Source: UWMA-0277 sp965183885 (GTDB taxonomy: Bacteria; Bacteroidota; Bacteroidia; Flavobacteriales; BACL11). From it: a stretch of DNA of 64,000 nt. Below are positions 7,295 to 14,583 of this stretch, piece by piece; the first letter of the stretch is position 1; each line of letters begins with the position of its first letter. Position numbers and translations under genes: made by a program. A model generated the notes under the pieces. The model saw only the letters and a list, made by a program, of their open reading frames with translations. It was not told the origin of the DNA and made no database searches. The stretch covers positions 248,001 through 312,000 of the forward strand of contig OZ238992.1 in assembly GCA_965183885.1 (NCBI GenBank), given 5' to 3'.

Positions 7295-8473
7295 ATGAAT
7301 TATAAAATAACAATACTTAACCTATTGCTAATACTAGCTTTACCTTTACTAAGCAATGCCCAAAAAACCTATGTTCCTGATGATAGTTTTGAAAACTATA
7401 TTGAAGTTTGGTATGGAGGAGATGGAATAGCAAATAACGACTCTGTACTTACAGCAAATATTAATACAATTACCATCTTAGCTGTTAATAATATAGGAAT
7501 TAGTAACTTAAAAGGAATTGAAGGTTTTACTGCCTTAGAGGATTTAAGATGCCATGACAACCTATTAGACTCTTTAGACGTAAGCTCTAATACAGCTCTA
7601 ATTGATTTAGATTGTGAAAACAATCTACTTACTTACTTAAATATTAGTGGACTGACTAATTTAACTAGTATAACTTGTTACAATAACCAGCTCACGAATA
7701 TAGATATCAGCACAAACACTGCTTTACTAGGTTTATCTTGCCACAGCAATCCTCTTGGCACCTTAGATCTAAGTGCTAATGTTAATCTACAATATTTGGA
7801 ATGTTATATCAATCAATTAACAAATTTAGACCTCAGTACAAATATAGCTTTATTACAATTATGGTGTGGTGCAAACCAACTTACTAGTTTAGATTTAAGT
7901 AACAATACTGCTTTAGAGTTTTTGGTGCTTCCAAATAATCAATTAACAAGCTTAGATGTAAGTAATAATACTAACCTTTGGTATATTAGTTGTTCCTTCA
8001 ATCAAATTTCAATACTAAATACACACCCAAATTTAGAATCTCTAATTTGTGATAATAATCAGCTTACTACTTTAGATTTAAAAGTCAATACAATTTTAAG
8101 AACCTTAAACTGCAATAACAATCAACTTACGAGTTTGGACTTAAGAAATGGAAATAATCATAATTTTTACGGATTAGCTAATGGCTTAGATGCGACCAAT
8201 AACCCTAACCTTACTTGTATATCAGTAGATGATGTTTCCTGGGCACAAAATAATTGGATCTTATATAATGGAGGTCTTGATTCAGGAAGTATAGATTCTA
8301 CTATGAATTTTAGTTCCAATTGCTTACTCAATAGCATTGAAGAACTAACTCCTTACAAAACCCTAGTAAAAATAGTAGACATCTTAGGTAAAGAAGTAAA
8401 GACTACTAGTAAAAATAAAATCCTGTTTTATATTTATGAAGATGGAAGTGTGGAGAAGAGAATAGTAAATTAG
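7295..8473 (+). CDS. Secreted leucine-rich-repeat protein, tandem paralogue
   Basis: 392 residues with the same architecture as its neighbour: signal peptide (LLLILALPLLSNAQ), the VPDDSFENYIE opening, about ten LRR units with Cys at the repeat turn, and the short C-terminal domain VKIVDILGKEV...FYIYEDGSVEK. The two proteins differ mainly in the outer residues of the repeats, while the ends and one central repeat pair are almost identical at DNA level (7751-7853 against 6413-6515). The intergenic region of 186 bases shows no consensus promoter, so the gene may be read from the upstream one. Surface exposure and recognition of a protein or sugar partner are inferred. Confidence 0.85.
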   Translation: MNYKITILNLLLILALPLLSNAQKTYVPDDSFENYIEVWYGGDGIANNDSVLTANINTITILAVNNIGISNLKGIEGFTALEDLRCHDNLLDSLDVSSNTALIDLDCENNLLTYLNISGLTNLTSITCYNNQLTNIDISTNTALLGLSCHSNPLGTLDLSANVNLQYLECYINQLTNLDLSTNIALLQLWCGANQLTSLDLSNNTALEFLVLPNNQLTSLDVSNNTNLWYISCSFNQISILNTHPNLESLICDNNQLTTLDLKVNTILRTLNCNNNQLTSLDLRNGNNHNFYGLANGLDATNNPNLTCISVDDVSWAQNNWILYNGGLDSGSIDSTMNFSSNCLLNSIEELTPYKTLVKIVDILGKEVKTTSKNKILFYIYEDGSVEKRIVN

Positions 8474-8563
8474 ATTTGAGTAGTAAATATTGAGATGTAA
8501 GACAAGAAATAATAAAGAATTAACAAAATAAAAATAATAAGCAACATGTAAAAACTAGAAACT

Positions 8564-11500
8564 ATGGAAAATTTAAGAGCCAGTATCAAAAACATCCTCA
8601 TTAGCACAGTACTAACTGTATTATACTTTAACCTTACAGCACAAAACCCACCCAAAACCTACCCCTATGGGGATGAATTTCTTTTAGGGTTTTACGATTT
8701 GAACAGTGATTATTTTGGAGATTATGATACCCTAGCTCAAATGGGTTGGAATACTGCCCATTCTTATATTGATCATGGCGACCTAATAGAGCAAAATACC
8801 TATCATACAACTGTTCAAAATAATAACTTAAATGCCTTCCCCTTACTTAGGGCTACTTATATCGGTAGAGACAACCCTAACTCAAGCACACTTTTAGGAG
8901 ATGTAGTAAAGCATCCCTATATTCCTACTCCAGATTTTCCACATACTACCCAAGAACAAATCCAACAACAAATGATTTACAATTTTTCTATGTGGAGTAT
9001 TCCTGAGGAATTGCGCAAAGGCTATTACCTCACCACTGTACAAAACGATTATCCTGCTATTGATAGCGTTAGAGAATTTGACATCTTAGAACAATACCCT
9101 CCTCTAATTAGACAATTAGATCCTAAAGAACGCCCTGTAGAGATGTTTTGCTTACCTGTTTGGAGAAAGGGCTTGCAAAGTTATGTGCCACATTTGGATG
9201 TATTAACTATAGGAGTATATCCTGACCATGGAAGAGGTCTGGAAGCTGATACCAGCACAATAATTCAGCGTCAAATTCCGCATTCCTATGTCCGTAGAGG
9301 TATAGAAATGACTCAAAATGCAATAATTGATACTGGTTATACTTTAGGAAAGGATTATTTGAATGGTGAAAAAACAGTAATCGCAGCTTTAGAACTGTAT
9401 TATGCTACTGACGTACAGAGTGGAAACCCTATAGATACTCTTACTACAATACCAAAAAAAACTTGGCACGATTTTTGGCTTGCCTTAGCCTGTGATGTAA
9501 AAGGAATTATGATGTATTCCTATAGAGGTGGTAAAGACCTTCCTAATTTAAATGGAGATTTTTTACACGATAATTTAGATACCCTACACCATGCCGTAAG
9601 TATCTTTAAAGCCAATCAACTGGGTAAAGTACTGTTGCAAGGAACAATAGACACTAGTGTTTCCATGACTAATAATGTTGCTTCAGGCCCTGACAGCACT
9701 CATAAATTCTTTTATGAACCTTGGCAAGGTTATCACCTAAATTCAGATGAAATAACTCATTATGAATCTGTAAAAAAATTGACTAAAAAATGGCAGGGCA
9801 ACACTTATGTTTTTGCGGCTAATTCTACCGAGGACAGTGTAAAATTTACTATTCCTTTTAGTACAGATATTCCTAGTGGTACTCTTGGGGCAAGTACGGT
9901 AGTATTGCCTGTTGAAGAACTTATAACAGGACAAACGCTTGCCTACCCAAACAGATATGACGATTTAAATAGTACTGGTTTCTACAAAGGCTTTATTATC
10001 CACACCCTACCTCCTTTTGGTGCTGCGGTGTTCAAGTATAACAGTTCCCATACCTTGGATTTATCCATCCGTGATTGTAATAATGATAATGGTTACAATG
10101 CTGGCTATCGCTTAGACCTAGAAGATATTGATAACAGCCCAGATATTTGGGTAAGAAATCAAGATGATGGTTTTACAAATCAAACCCATCAACAACCTCT
10201 TTACAGTACAAGTTCTAACGGAACAGTAAGCAATACCAACTACGTATATGTTAGGGTTAAAAATATTAGTGGTGTAACATCTGACGGAACAGAAACCCTA
10301 AGTCTTCATTGGACTAGAAATGGAATGAATCCTACTTGGCCAGATGTTTGGGATGGAAGCAATCCCAATGTAGGAAATTTAATTAATACCCTAAACATAC
10401 CTGTGCTTGTTTCAGGACAAGATACTATATTGGAATTTATGTGGAATATTGTTGCCGACACCTCTCAAGTACAAGATTGGGGGCATTGCCTTTTAGCCAG
10501 AATGGATGCAGGAACAGATGCTATTACAGATTATTATTATCAAAATAATGGAAGCATATCATCTAACCCAACTAATTCCTATTTAATGAGTACTACCTGC
10601 CACAGAAACAATAATGTTGCTTTAAGAAACTGTAATATCCTACATTTAAACTCATGGTTCCCAAATAGTGATAACTTATACCCAATAGTACGAACTGAAA
10701 ACACAACAAATGTATTTGCTGCTAACAGTAGCGACACCACAATTACTTATGACTTCACTTTTAAAATTCCAAAAGAATTTCGTTTAAGCAGTATTGTAGA
10801 TAGTACTAACATAAACCTACAATTTAATGCTAATGCTTGGAATCTTTTCCAAGCCCACTGCCAAAGCAATCCTAATGTTACTATAAGCGGAGAACAAAGA
10901 GTAAGTTTAAACGCTAATGAAGTTGTGTTTAAAAACGTAGTTTTTCCTGCTAACACAAGTGTTCCTATTGGCATTAACTTTGATTTTTTAATACAAGAAG
11001 CAAACAATGATGGCTTTGAGTTTGTAGTTTCTCAACAAAAGAGCCTTGCAGATAGTACTGGAAACTATGAAAGAGGAAATGTACGTTTTGTAGTACAAAT
11101 GAATCCTATTGAACCTTTTAGTGCTGATGCAGGAGCAGATAAAGAAATTGACCGAGGAGAATCGGTTACCTTATCTGCTGAACAAATAAATGCAGCAGCA
11201 ACTTATAATTGGTACGATATGGATGGTAACCTCATTTACACAGGAACAGACGTAAGCGTAAGCCCTGAGGATAGTAGGCGTTATCATTTAGAGATTATTG
11301 CTAATGGTATTAGTGCCTACGATGCTGTAGCTGTAGCAGTAAATCCTTACTTTATTACTGCAATGTCGCCTAACCCTGCAAGTGGTATTGTTAATATTGA
11401 TTATTCAGCCGATGGTGCTAGTGTAGCTTATATCATGCTTATCAATCAAAACACAGGAACTGCAGATATGTATCCTATCAATACTTATGATAGCCAAAAG

Positions 11501-11596
11501 AGCATTAATGTAGCCTATTACTCACCAGGAACTTATACTGTACTCCTTATTTGTGATGGGGTGTATTATAGTCCACAGAGTTTATCGGTGTACTAG
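8564..11596 (+). CDS. Large T9SS-secreted protein with glycosidase-like barrel domain
   Basis: 1010 residues with a signal peptide (cleavage after NLTA near 26). Residues 30 to about 400 look like a TIM barrel of the glycoside-hydrolase type: it opens with FLLGFYDLNS, and alternating strand-helix units include MFCLPVWRKG, VLTIGVYPDHG, VIAALELYYA and MMYSYRGG. No GH family can be named, and catalytic acids are not certain. Residues 495-640 form an Ig-like module (DIWVRNQDDG, NYVYVRVKNISG, LHWTRNG) common in Bacteroidota secreted proteins. A PKD-like unit lies near 850-925, and the final 80 residues are a T9SS type A sorting domain (MSPNPASG...). A bidirectional terminator follows directly. Confidence 0.8.
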   Translation: MENLRASIKNILISTVLTVLYFNLTAQNPPKTYPYGDEFLLGFYDLNSDYFGDYDTLAQMGWNTAHSYIDHGDLIEQNTYHTTVQNNNLNAFPLLRATYIGRDNPNSSTLLGDVVKHPYIPTPDFPHTTQEQIQQQMIYNFSMWSIPEELRKGYYLTTVQNDYPAIDSVREFDILEQYPPLIRQLDPKERPVEMFCLPVWRKGLQSYVPHLDVLTIGVYPDHGRGLEADTSTIIQRQIPHSYVRRGIEMTQNAIIDTGYTLGKDYLNGEKTVIAALELYYATDVQSGNPIDTLTTIPKKTWHDFWLALACDVKGIMMYSYRGGKDLPNLNGDFLHDNLDTLHHAVSIFKANQLGKVLLQGTIDTSVSMTNNVASGPDSTHKFFYEPWQGYHLNSDEITHYESVKKLTKKWQGNTYVFAANSTEDSVKFTIPFSTDIPSGTLGASTVVLPVEELITGQTLAYPNRYDDLNSTGFYKGFIIHTLPPFGAAVFKYNSSHTLDLSIRDCNNDNGYNAGYRLDLEDIDNSPDIWVRNQDDGFTNQTHQQPLYSTSSNGTVSNTNYVYVRVKNISGVTSDGTETLSLHWTRNGMNPTWPDVWDGSNPNVGNLINTLNIPVLVSGQDTILEFMWNIVADTSQVQDWGHCLLARMDAGTDAITDYYYQNNGSISSNPTNSYLMSTTCHRNNNVALRNCNILHLNSWFPNSDNLYPIVRTENTTNVFAANSSDTTITYDFTFKIPKEFRLSSIVDSTNINLQFNANAWNLFQAHCQSNPNVTISGEQRVSLNANEVVFKNVVFPANTSVPIGINFDFLIQEANNDGFEFVVSQQKSLADSTGNYERGNVRFVVQMNPIEPFSADAGADKEIDRGESVTLSAEQINAAATYNWYDMDGNLIYTGTDVSVSPEDSRRYHLEIIANGISAYDAVAVAVNPYFITAMSPNPASGIVNIDYSADGASVAYIMLINQNTGTADMYPINTYDSQKSINVAYYSPGTYTVLLICDGVYYSPQSLSVY

Positions 11597-11608
11597 AACA
11601 TAGTAAAG

Positions 11609-11639
11609 AAAAAAGCAGCCTCTAAAGGCTGCTTTTTTT
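11609..11639. terminator. Bidirectional terminator
   Basis: AGCAGCC and GGCTGCT form a GC-rich stem flanked by A-runs on the left and T-runs on the right. It lies between the convergent T9SS protein gene and cdd and can serve both. Confidence 0.85.
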
Positions 11640-12126
11640 AATGCTTTTTTAAATGTGGGCTTTTAAACATAAAGGGTAGTAAATCTTCAACCCTATTAGC
11701 AACTAGCACTTGCCCGTTAGGAGAATGTAGTATTACCTTTATTGCCTGTTCTTGCTTATCCTCATACTCAGCCATAACCTGCCTACAAGCCCCACAAGGA
11801 GAAATAACATCGCTAACCTCAAAGTTTTTTGAGTGTACCGAAACAGCTATTGCTTTTACCTTAACATTAGGATATTTTGCTCCTGCATAAAATAGCGCTA
11901 CCCGCTCAGCACAAAGCCCAGAAGGGTAAGCTACATTTTCTTGGTTACTACCATTTATAACTGCTCCATTTTCCAGCAGTACACTTGCCCCTACTAAAAA
12001 CTCAGAGTAAGGAGCATAAGCAGTTTTAAGTGTTCCTTGTGCATTAGCAACAAGTTCTTGCTCCCCAACACTAAGCTCATCCAAATGAGCTGAAATAAAT
12101 GAAAGTTCAATCTTCTTTTCTTGCAT
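11638..12126 (-). CDS. cdd: Cytidine deaminase
   Basis: 162 residues, the homotetrameric Cdd size. The zinc site is complete: CAERVA (about residues 70-75, with catalytic Glu) and PCGACRQV near 103. NQENVAYPSGLCAER is the substrate loop. The enzyme converts cytidine and deoxycytidine to uridine and deoxyuridine in pyrimidine salvage. It is the last gene of the CotH/VTC/DUF4956 operon, four bases after the DUF2490 stop, although its metabolic role has no obvious tie to the genes upstream. The stop codon lies inside the bidirectional terminator. Confidence 0.96.
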   Translation of the reverse strand: MQEKKIELSFISAHLDELSVGEQELVANAQGTLKTAYAPYSEFLVGASVLLENGAVINGSNQENVAYPSGLCAERVALFYAGAKYPNVKVKAIAVSVHSKNFEVSDVISPCGACRQVMAEYEDKQEQAIKVILHSPNGQVLVANRVEDLLPFMFKSPHLKKH

Positions 12127-12130
12127 AATA

Positions 12131-12772
12131 TTATAAATTATACGCTAATTTTCCTACAAGTATATATAAGGTTACAGGATTATTTACATAAAATTCCTGC
12201 TGAGTTTGATAAGCAAGCTCAAAATCTAGCTGCTTACTAAAAGGATAACTTAAACCAAGTGTAGATCTTAGTTTATTAATCCCATCTTCCAAGCTTAAAA
12301 AATACTCTGTAGCAAACATAGGGCTCAATTTTGTTTTCCTAATATTATAGCCTAGCTCAAACTTTTGCCTAAATACCATCTTATAACCCTGAATATTTCC
12401 AGTGTACTGTCCCCTATTTCTAATTGAATAACTAAAACGTTTACTCAGTTTATTTTTATAGTTAATATCGGCATAAAAACGATTTTTCTGGATTATCGTT
12501 TCGCTATTAGCCCAAATATTGGCATAACGATAGCCTAAAGCATAAGCAATACGCTTGTTATACTTTCTTCTAAGCTTTACATCAGTAAATTGTTTAGAGT
12601 ATAAGCTAGCATTCTCCCTTAAGCGTAAAGCAGTTTTTACACTAAGAGTGGTCTTTTTAAATACCTTTTTCCTTAATACTATTGAGTTCCACGATTGAAA
12701 ATCATTTTCTTGTGCTAAAACAAAAGAAAAACAAAATAATAAAAGTAAAATACTACTCAGAATCGTCCTCAT
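12131..12772 (-). CDS. DUF2490 outer-membrane beta-barrel protein
   Basis: 213 residues with a signal peptide (LLLLFCFSFVLAQ, cleavage near 20). The remainder alternates polar and aromatic or hydrophobic residues in 9-11 residue strands (TTLSVKTALRLR, IAYALGYRYANIW, FSYSIRNRGQY, KLSPMFATEYFLS, FELAYQTQQEF) and ends with an amphipathic strand, as in a small outer-membrane barrel. This matches the DUF2490 family. The start overlaps the end of the DUF4956 gene by 20 bases, so the two are translationally coupled. It probably supplies the outer-membrane element of the CotH/VTC operon, but its cargo or function is unknown. Confidence 0.82.
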   Translation of the reverse strand: MRTILSSILLLLFCFSFVLAQENDFQSWNSIVLRKKVFKKTTLSVKTALRLRENASLYSKQFTDVKLRRKYNKRIAYALGYRYANIWANSETIIQKNRFYADINYKNKLSKRFSYSIRNRGQYTGNIQGYKMVFRQKFELGYNIRKTKLSPMFATEYFLSLEDGINKLRSTLGLSYPFSKQLDFELAYQTQQEFYVNNPVTLYILVGKLAYNL

Positions 12773-13394
12773 AATAGAAAATTCGCAGATTTGCAGTATC
12801 CTTTAAAAAATCAATTCTTCTTATTTCAACACGAATAACATTAATTCCTGTTCTTACTCTTAAGTCAGCTAAAAGCTCTTCTCTTTTTTCAGGAACAATT
12901 AAATCAATTTTTTCATAGGTTACATTTTTACGTAATTCTGGTTTTAATAACCAAATACGCTCCATACCATAAGTAATAAATACTATCATTAAGTTAGCAA
13001 ATATTAGCTCTGCATGGCTAATTTTTTTATTTGCTAATGCATTTACAACTGAAATACCAATTACTAAAAACAAATAAGTCATTTCCTTAATAGGAATAGG
13101 ATCGGTACGGTAACGAATAATTCCAAAAATTGCAAATAACCCTAAAGCAAAACCTAACTGTAGTTTTACACTGTCCAATAACACACAAAGCAAAAACACC
13201 GTTAAACTAATTAGAAAGTAGGTAAATAAGTAGTCCTTATTTTTAGTTACAGGATAATAAATATACCTAATAATTGCTGTAATAATTATAAGGTTAAAAA
13301 CTGTTTTTGTTATCAGTTTCCAGAAGTCTTCTGAATCAAAAATTGGTGTCCCTAAAAAGGAAACGCTATCTAGTAAAATAAGTAATAACTCCAT
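12753..13394 (-). CDS. DUF4956 membrane protein
   Basis: 213 residues. Four hydrophobic segments (about 29-45, 56-72, 76-92 and 104-145 with breaks) precede a cytoplasmic C-terminal domain of about 60 residues (DLIVPEKREELLADLRVRTG...IRRIDFLKDTANLRIFYYED). GIIRYRTDPIPIKEMTYLFLVI at about 88-110 is the conserved loop of the DUF4956 family. Proteins of this family are regularly encoded beside VTC polyphosphate polymerases and CotH proteins, as here. It could be a membrane partner or channel for the polymerase, which is inference. It shares its first base region with the VTC stop (overlapping start) and overlaps the downstream gene by 20 bases. Confidence 0.88.
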   Translation of the reverse strand: MELLLILLDSVSFLGTPIFDSEDFWKLITKTVFNLIIITAIIRYIYYPVTKNKDYLFTYFLISLTVFLLCVLLDSVKLQLGFALGLFAIFGIIRYRTDPIPIKEMTYLFLVIGISVVNALANKKISHAELIFANLMIVFITYGMERIWLLKPELRKNVTYEKIDLIVPEKREELLADLRVRTGINVIRVEIRRIDFLKDTANLRIFYYEDDSE

Positions 13395-14143
13395 TATGCT
13401 TGTTTTAATCTATTTATAAATAATATTTTTTCTTTAAATCGGTTTTGCTTTAGTGTTGGATTCAACTTTAAAGTTGTCATACAATACTTGCTAATACGGA
13501 TGGGCAAGATACTCATTTCTTTTGCAACACGCATAAAATCAGAAGCACGACTCATACGCTCTTGTTTTACCTCAGCAATAACAATCTGTTTTAAGTCACC
13601 ATTATGCTCCTTATTCTCAAAAGTAAGGTTAACATCCATAGTTAACCTTTCTTTTTGCGTTTTATGTACAAAAGTAATCCTGCTAAAATTAATCCATTGC
13701 TTAGCAGATACTTCCAATGGTTTACCAATAGTTTTAGTAATATAGGCTTGTTGTTTTTCGGTTAACTCCTCCGATATTTTATCAACTTTCATTCTTTTTT
13801 TTATAGTCTTACCCTTATTGTTTTTAAGTTTTATTTCCAAAAAAGTAAGCCCACTACCCACATATTCTCTAAACCTTATTTTATTTCTGTTTACCCTTTG
13901 GTTATGATGATCAATATAAAACTTTCTATCATCAGTATCGTAATACAAGGATTTATAATCATGAATAAGCTTCCCATCAATAGCCAAAACCCTATAAAAA
14001 GGGAGTATCTTATTAAGCAGCAAAGGCAGTTTATTTGCCTTAAAAGCAAACTTTGTGTCTGTTCTGCTCATTAGCTTTACATCATCCATCTCATTTAAAG
14101 AAATGGGAGAAAAATCAGATATTATTGGCAGTAAATTACTCAC
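13394..14143 (-). CDS. VTC/CYTH-family polyphosphate polymerase domain protein
   Basis: 249 residues forming one VTC domain. The basic tunnel residues of the CYTH fold are visible: RTDTKF near 27, NRNKIRFREY near 85 (the paired Arg), FLEIKLK near 100, KKRMKV near 115, the acidic IAEVKQE near 196, and RISKYC near 225 with the Lys that contacts phosphate in yeast Vtc4. Vtc4 makes polyphosphate from ATP, and bacterial members are thought to do the same. No membrane segment is present, so the domain would work in the cytoplasm, probably with the DUF4956 protein. The start is a GTG directly following the lipoprotein stop, and an ATG 18 codons further in would remove the conserved N-terminus. Confidence 0.85.
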   Translation of the reverse strand: MSNLLPIISDFSPISLNEMDDVKLMSRTDTKFAFKANKLPLLLNKILPFYRVLAIDGKLIHDYKSLYYDTDDRKFYIDHHNQRVNRNKIRFREYVGSGLTFLEIKLKNNKGKTIKKRMKVDKISEELTEKQQAYITKTIGKPLEVSAKQWINFSRITFVHKTQKERLTMDVNLTFENKEHNGDLKQIVIAEVKQERMSRASDFMRVAKEMSILPIRISKYCMTTLKLNPTLKQNRFKEKILFINRLKQA

Positions 14144-14578
14144 CTATTTAAGAATTACAAAATCATCAACTACAATTGAGCTATTATTTTCAGTAATGCT
14201 AACATGCCTAAACACAGGATAATCATATACCACATTATTAGCATCTGTACTATCAGCATAAGTATAGATAGTATAATCCCCTTTTCTTAAATACTTAAAA
14301 TGATACTTCCCCGCCCAGTCAGTTTCAAAGTTATCATCATATACTTTATTTTCATCATCCGAATAAATAATATATACGTCCTTACCCGAATTTAACTGAT
14401 AGTAAAGGGTATCCATCTCTCCAGTAGTAGAATTTTGATACGTTTTTAATTTATACAATTTTCCTTCTATAGTTGAAGTTCCTCCCTCACCTGCATCTTT
14501 TTTACAAGCTGTAAAAGCAAATATAAAACCCAAAACAAGAAATAACCTAGCACTTACTTTAAACATACTATCTTTCAT
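14144..14578 (-). CDS. Lipoprotein of the CotH/VTC operon
   Basis: 144 residues with a lipoprotein signal (LFLVLGFIFAFTAC, lipidated Cys near 25) followed by KKDAGEG, the type of linker that sends lipoproteins to the outer membrane or surface in Bacteroidota. The mature domain is beta-rich with GKYHFKYLRKGDYTIYTYAD (about 90-110), which resembles the carboxypeptidase-regulatory or SpaA-like fold. I do not recognise a named family. It sits five bases after CotH and abuts the VTC start, so it belongs to the same operon. Confidence 0.75.
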   Translation of the reverse strand: MKDSMFKVSARLFLVLGFIFAFTACKKDAGEGGTSTIEGKLYKLKTYQNSTTGEMDTLYYQLNSGKDVYIIYSDDENKVYDDNFETDWAGKYHFKYLRKGDYTIYTYADSTDANNVVYDYPVFRHVSITENNSSIVVDDFVILK

Positions 14579-14583
14579 AATAA

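Noticed and set aside
6180..8300. Tandem DNA repeats or CRISPR-like array in the leucine-rich-repeat genes
   Set aside because: The periodicity of about 63 bases is coding: it follows the 20-21 residue protein repeat, and the units vary at codon level.
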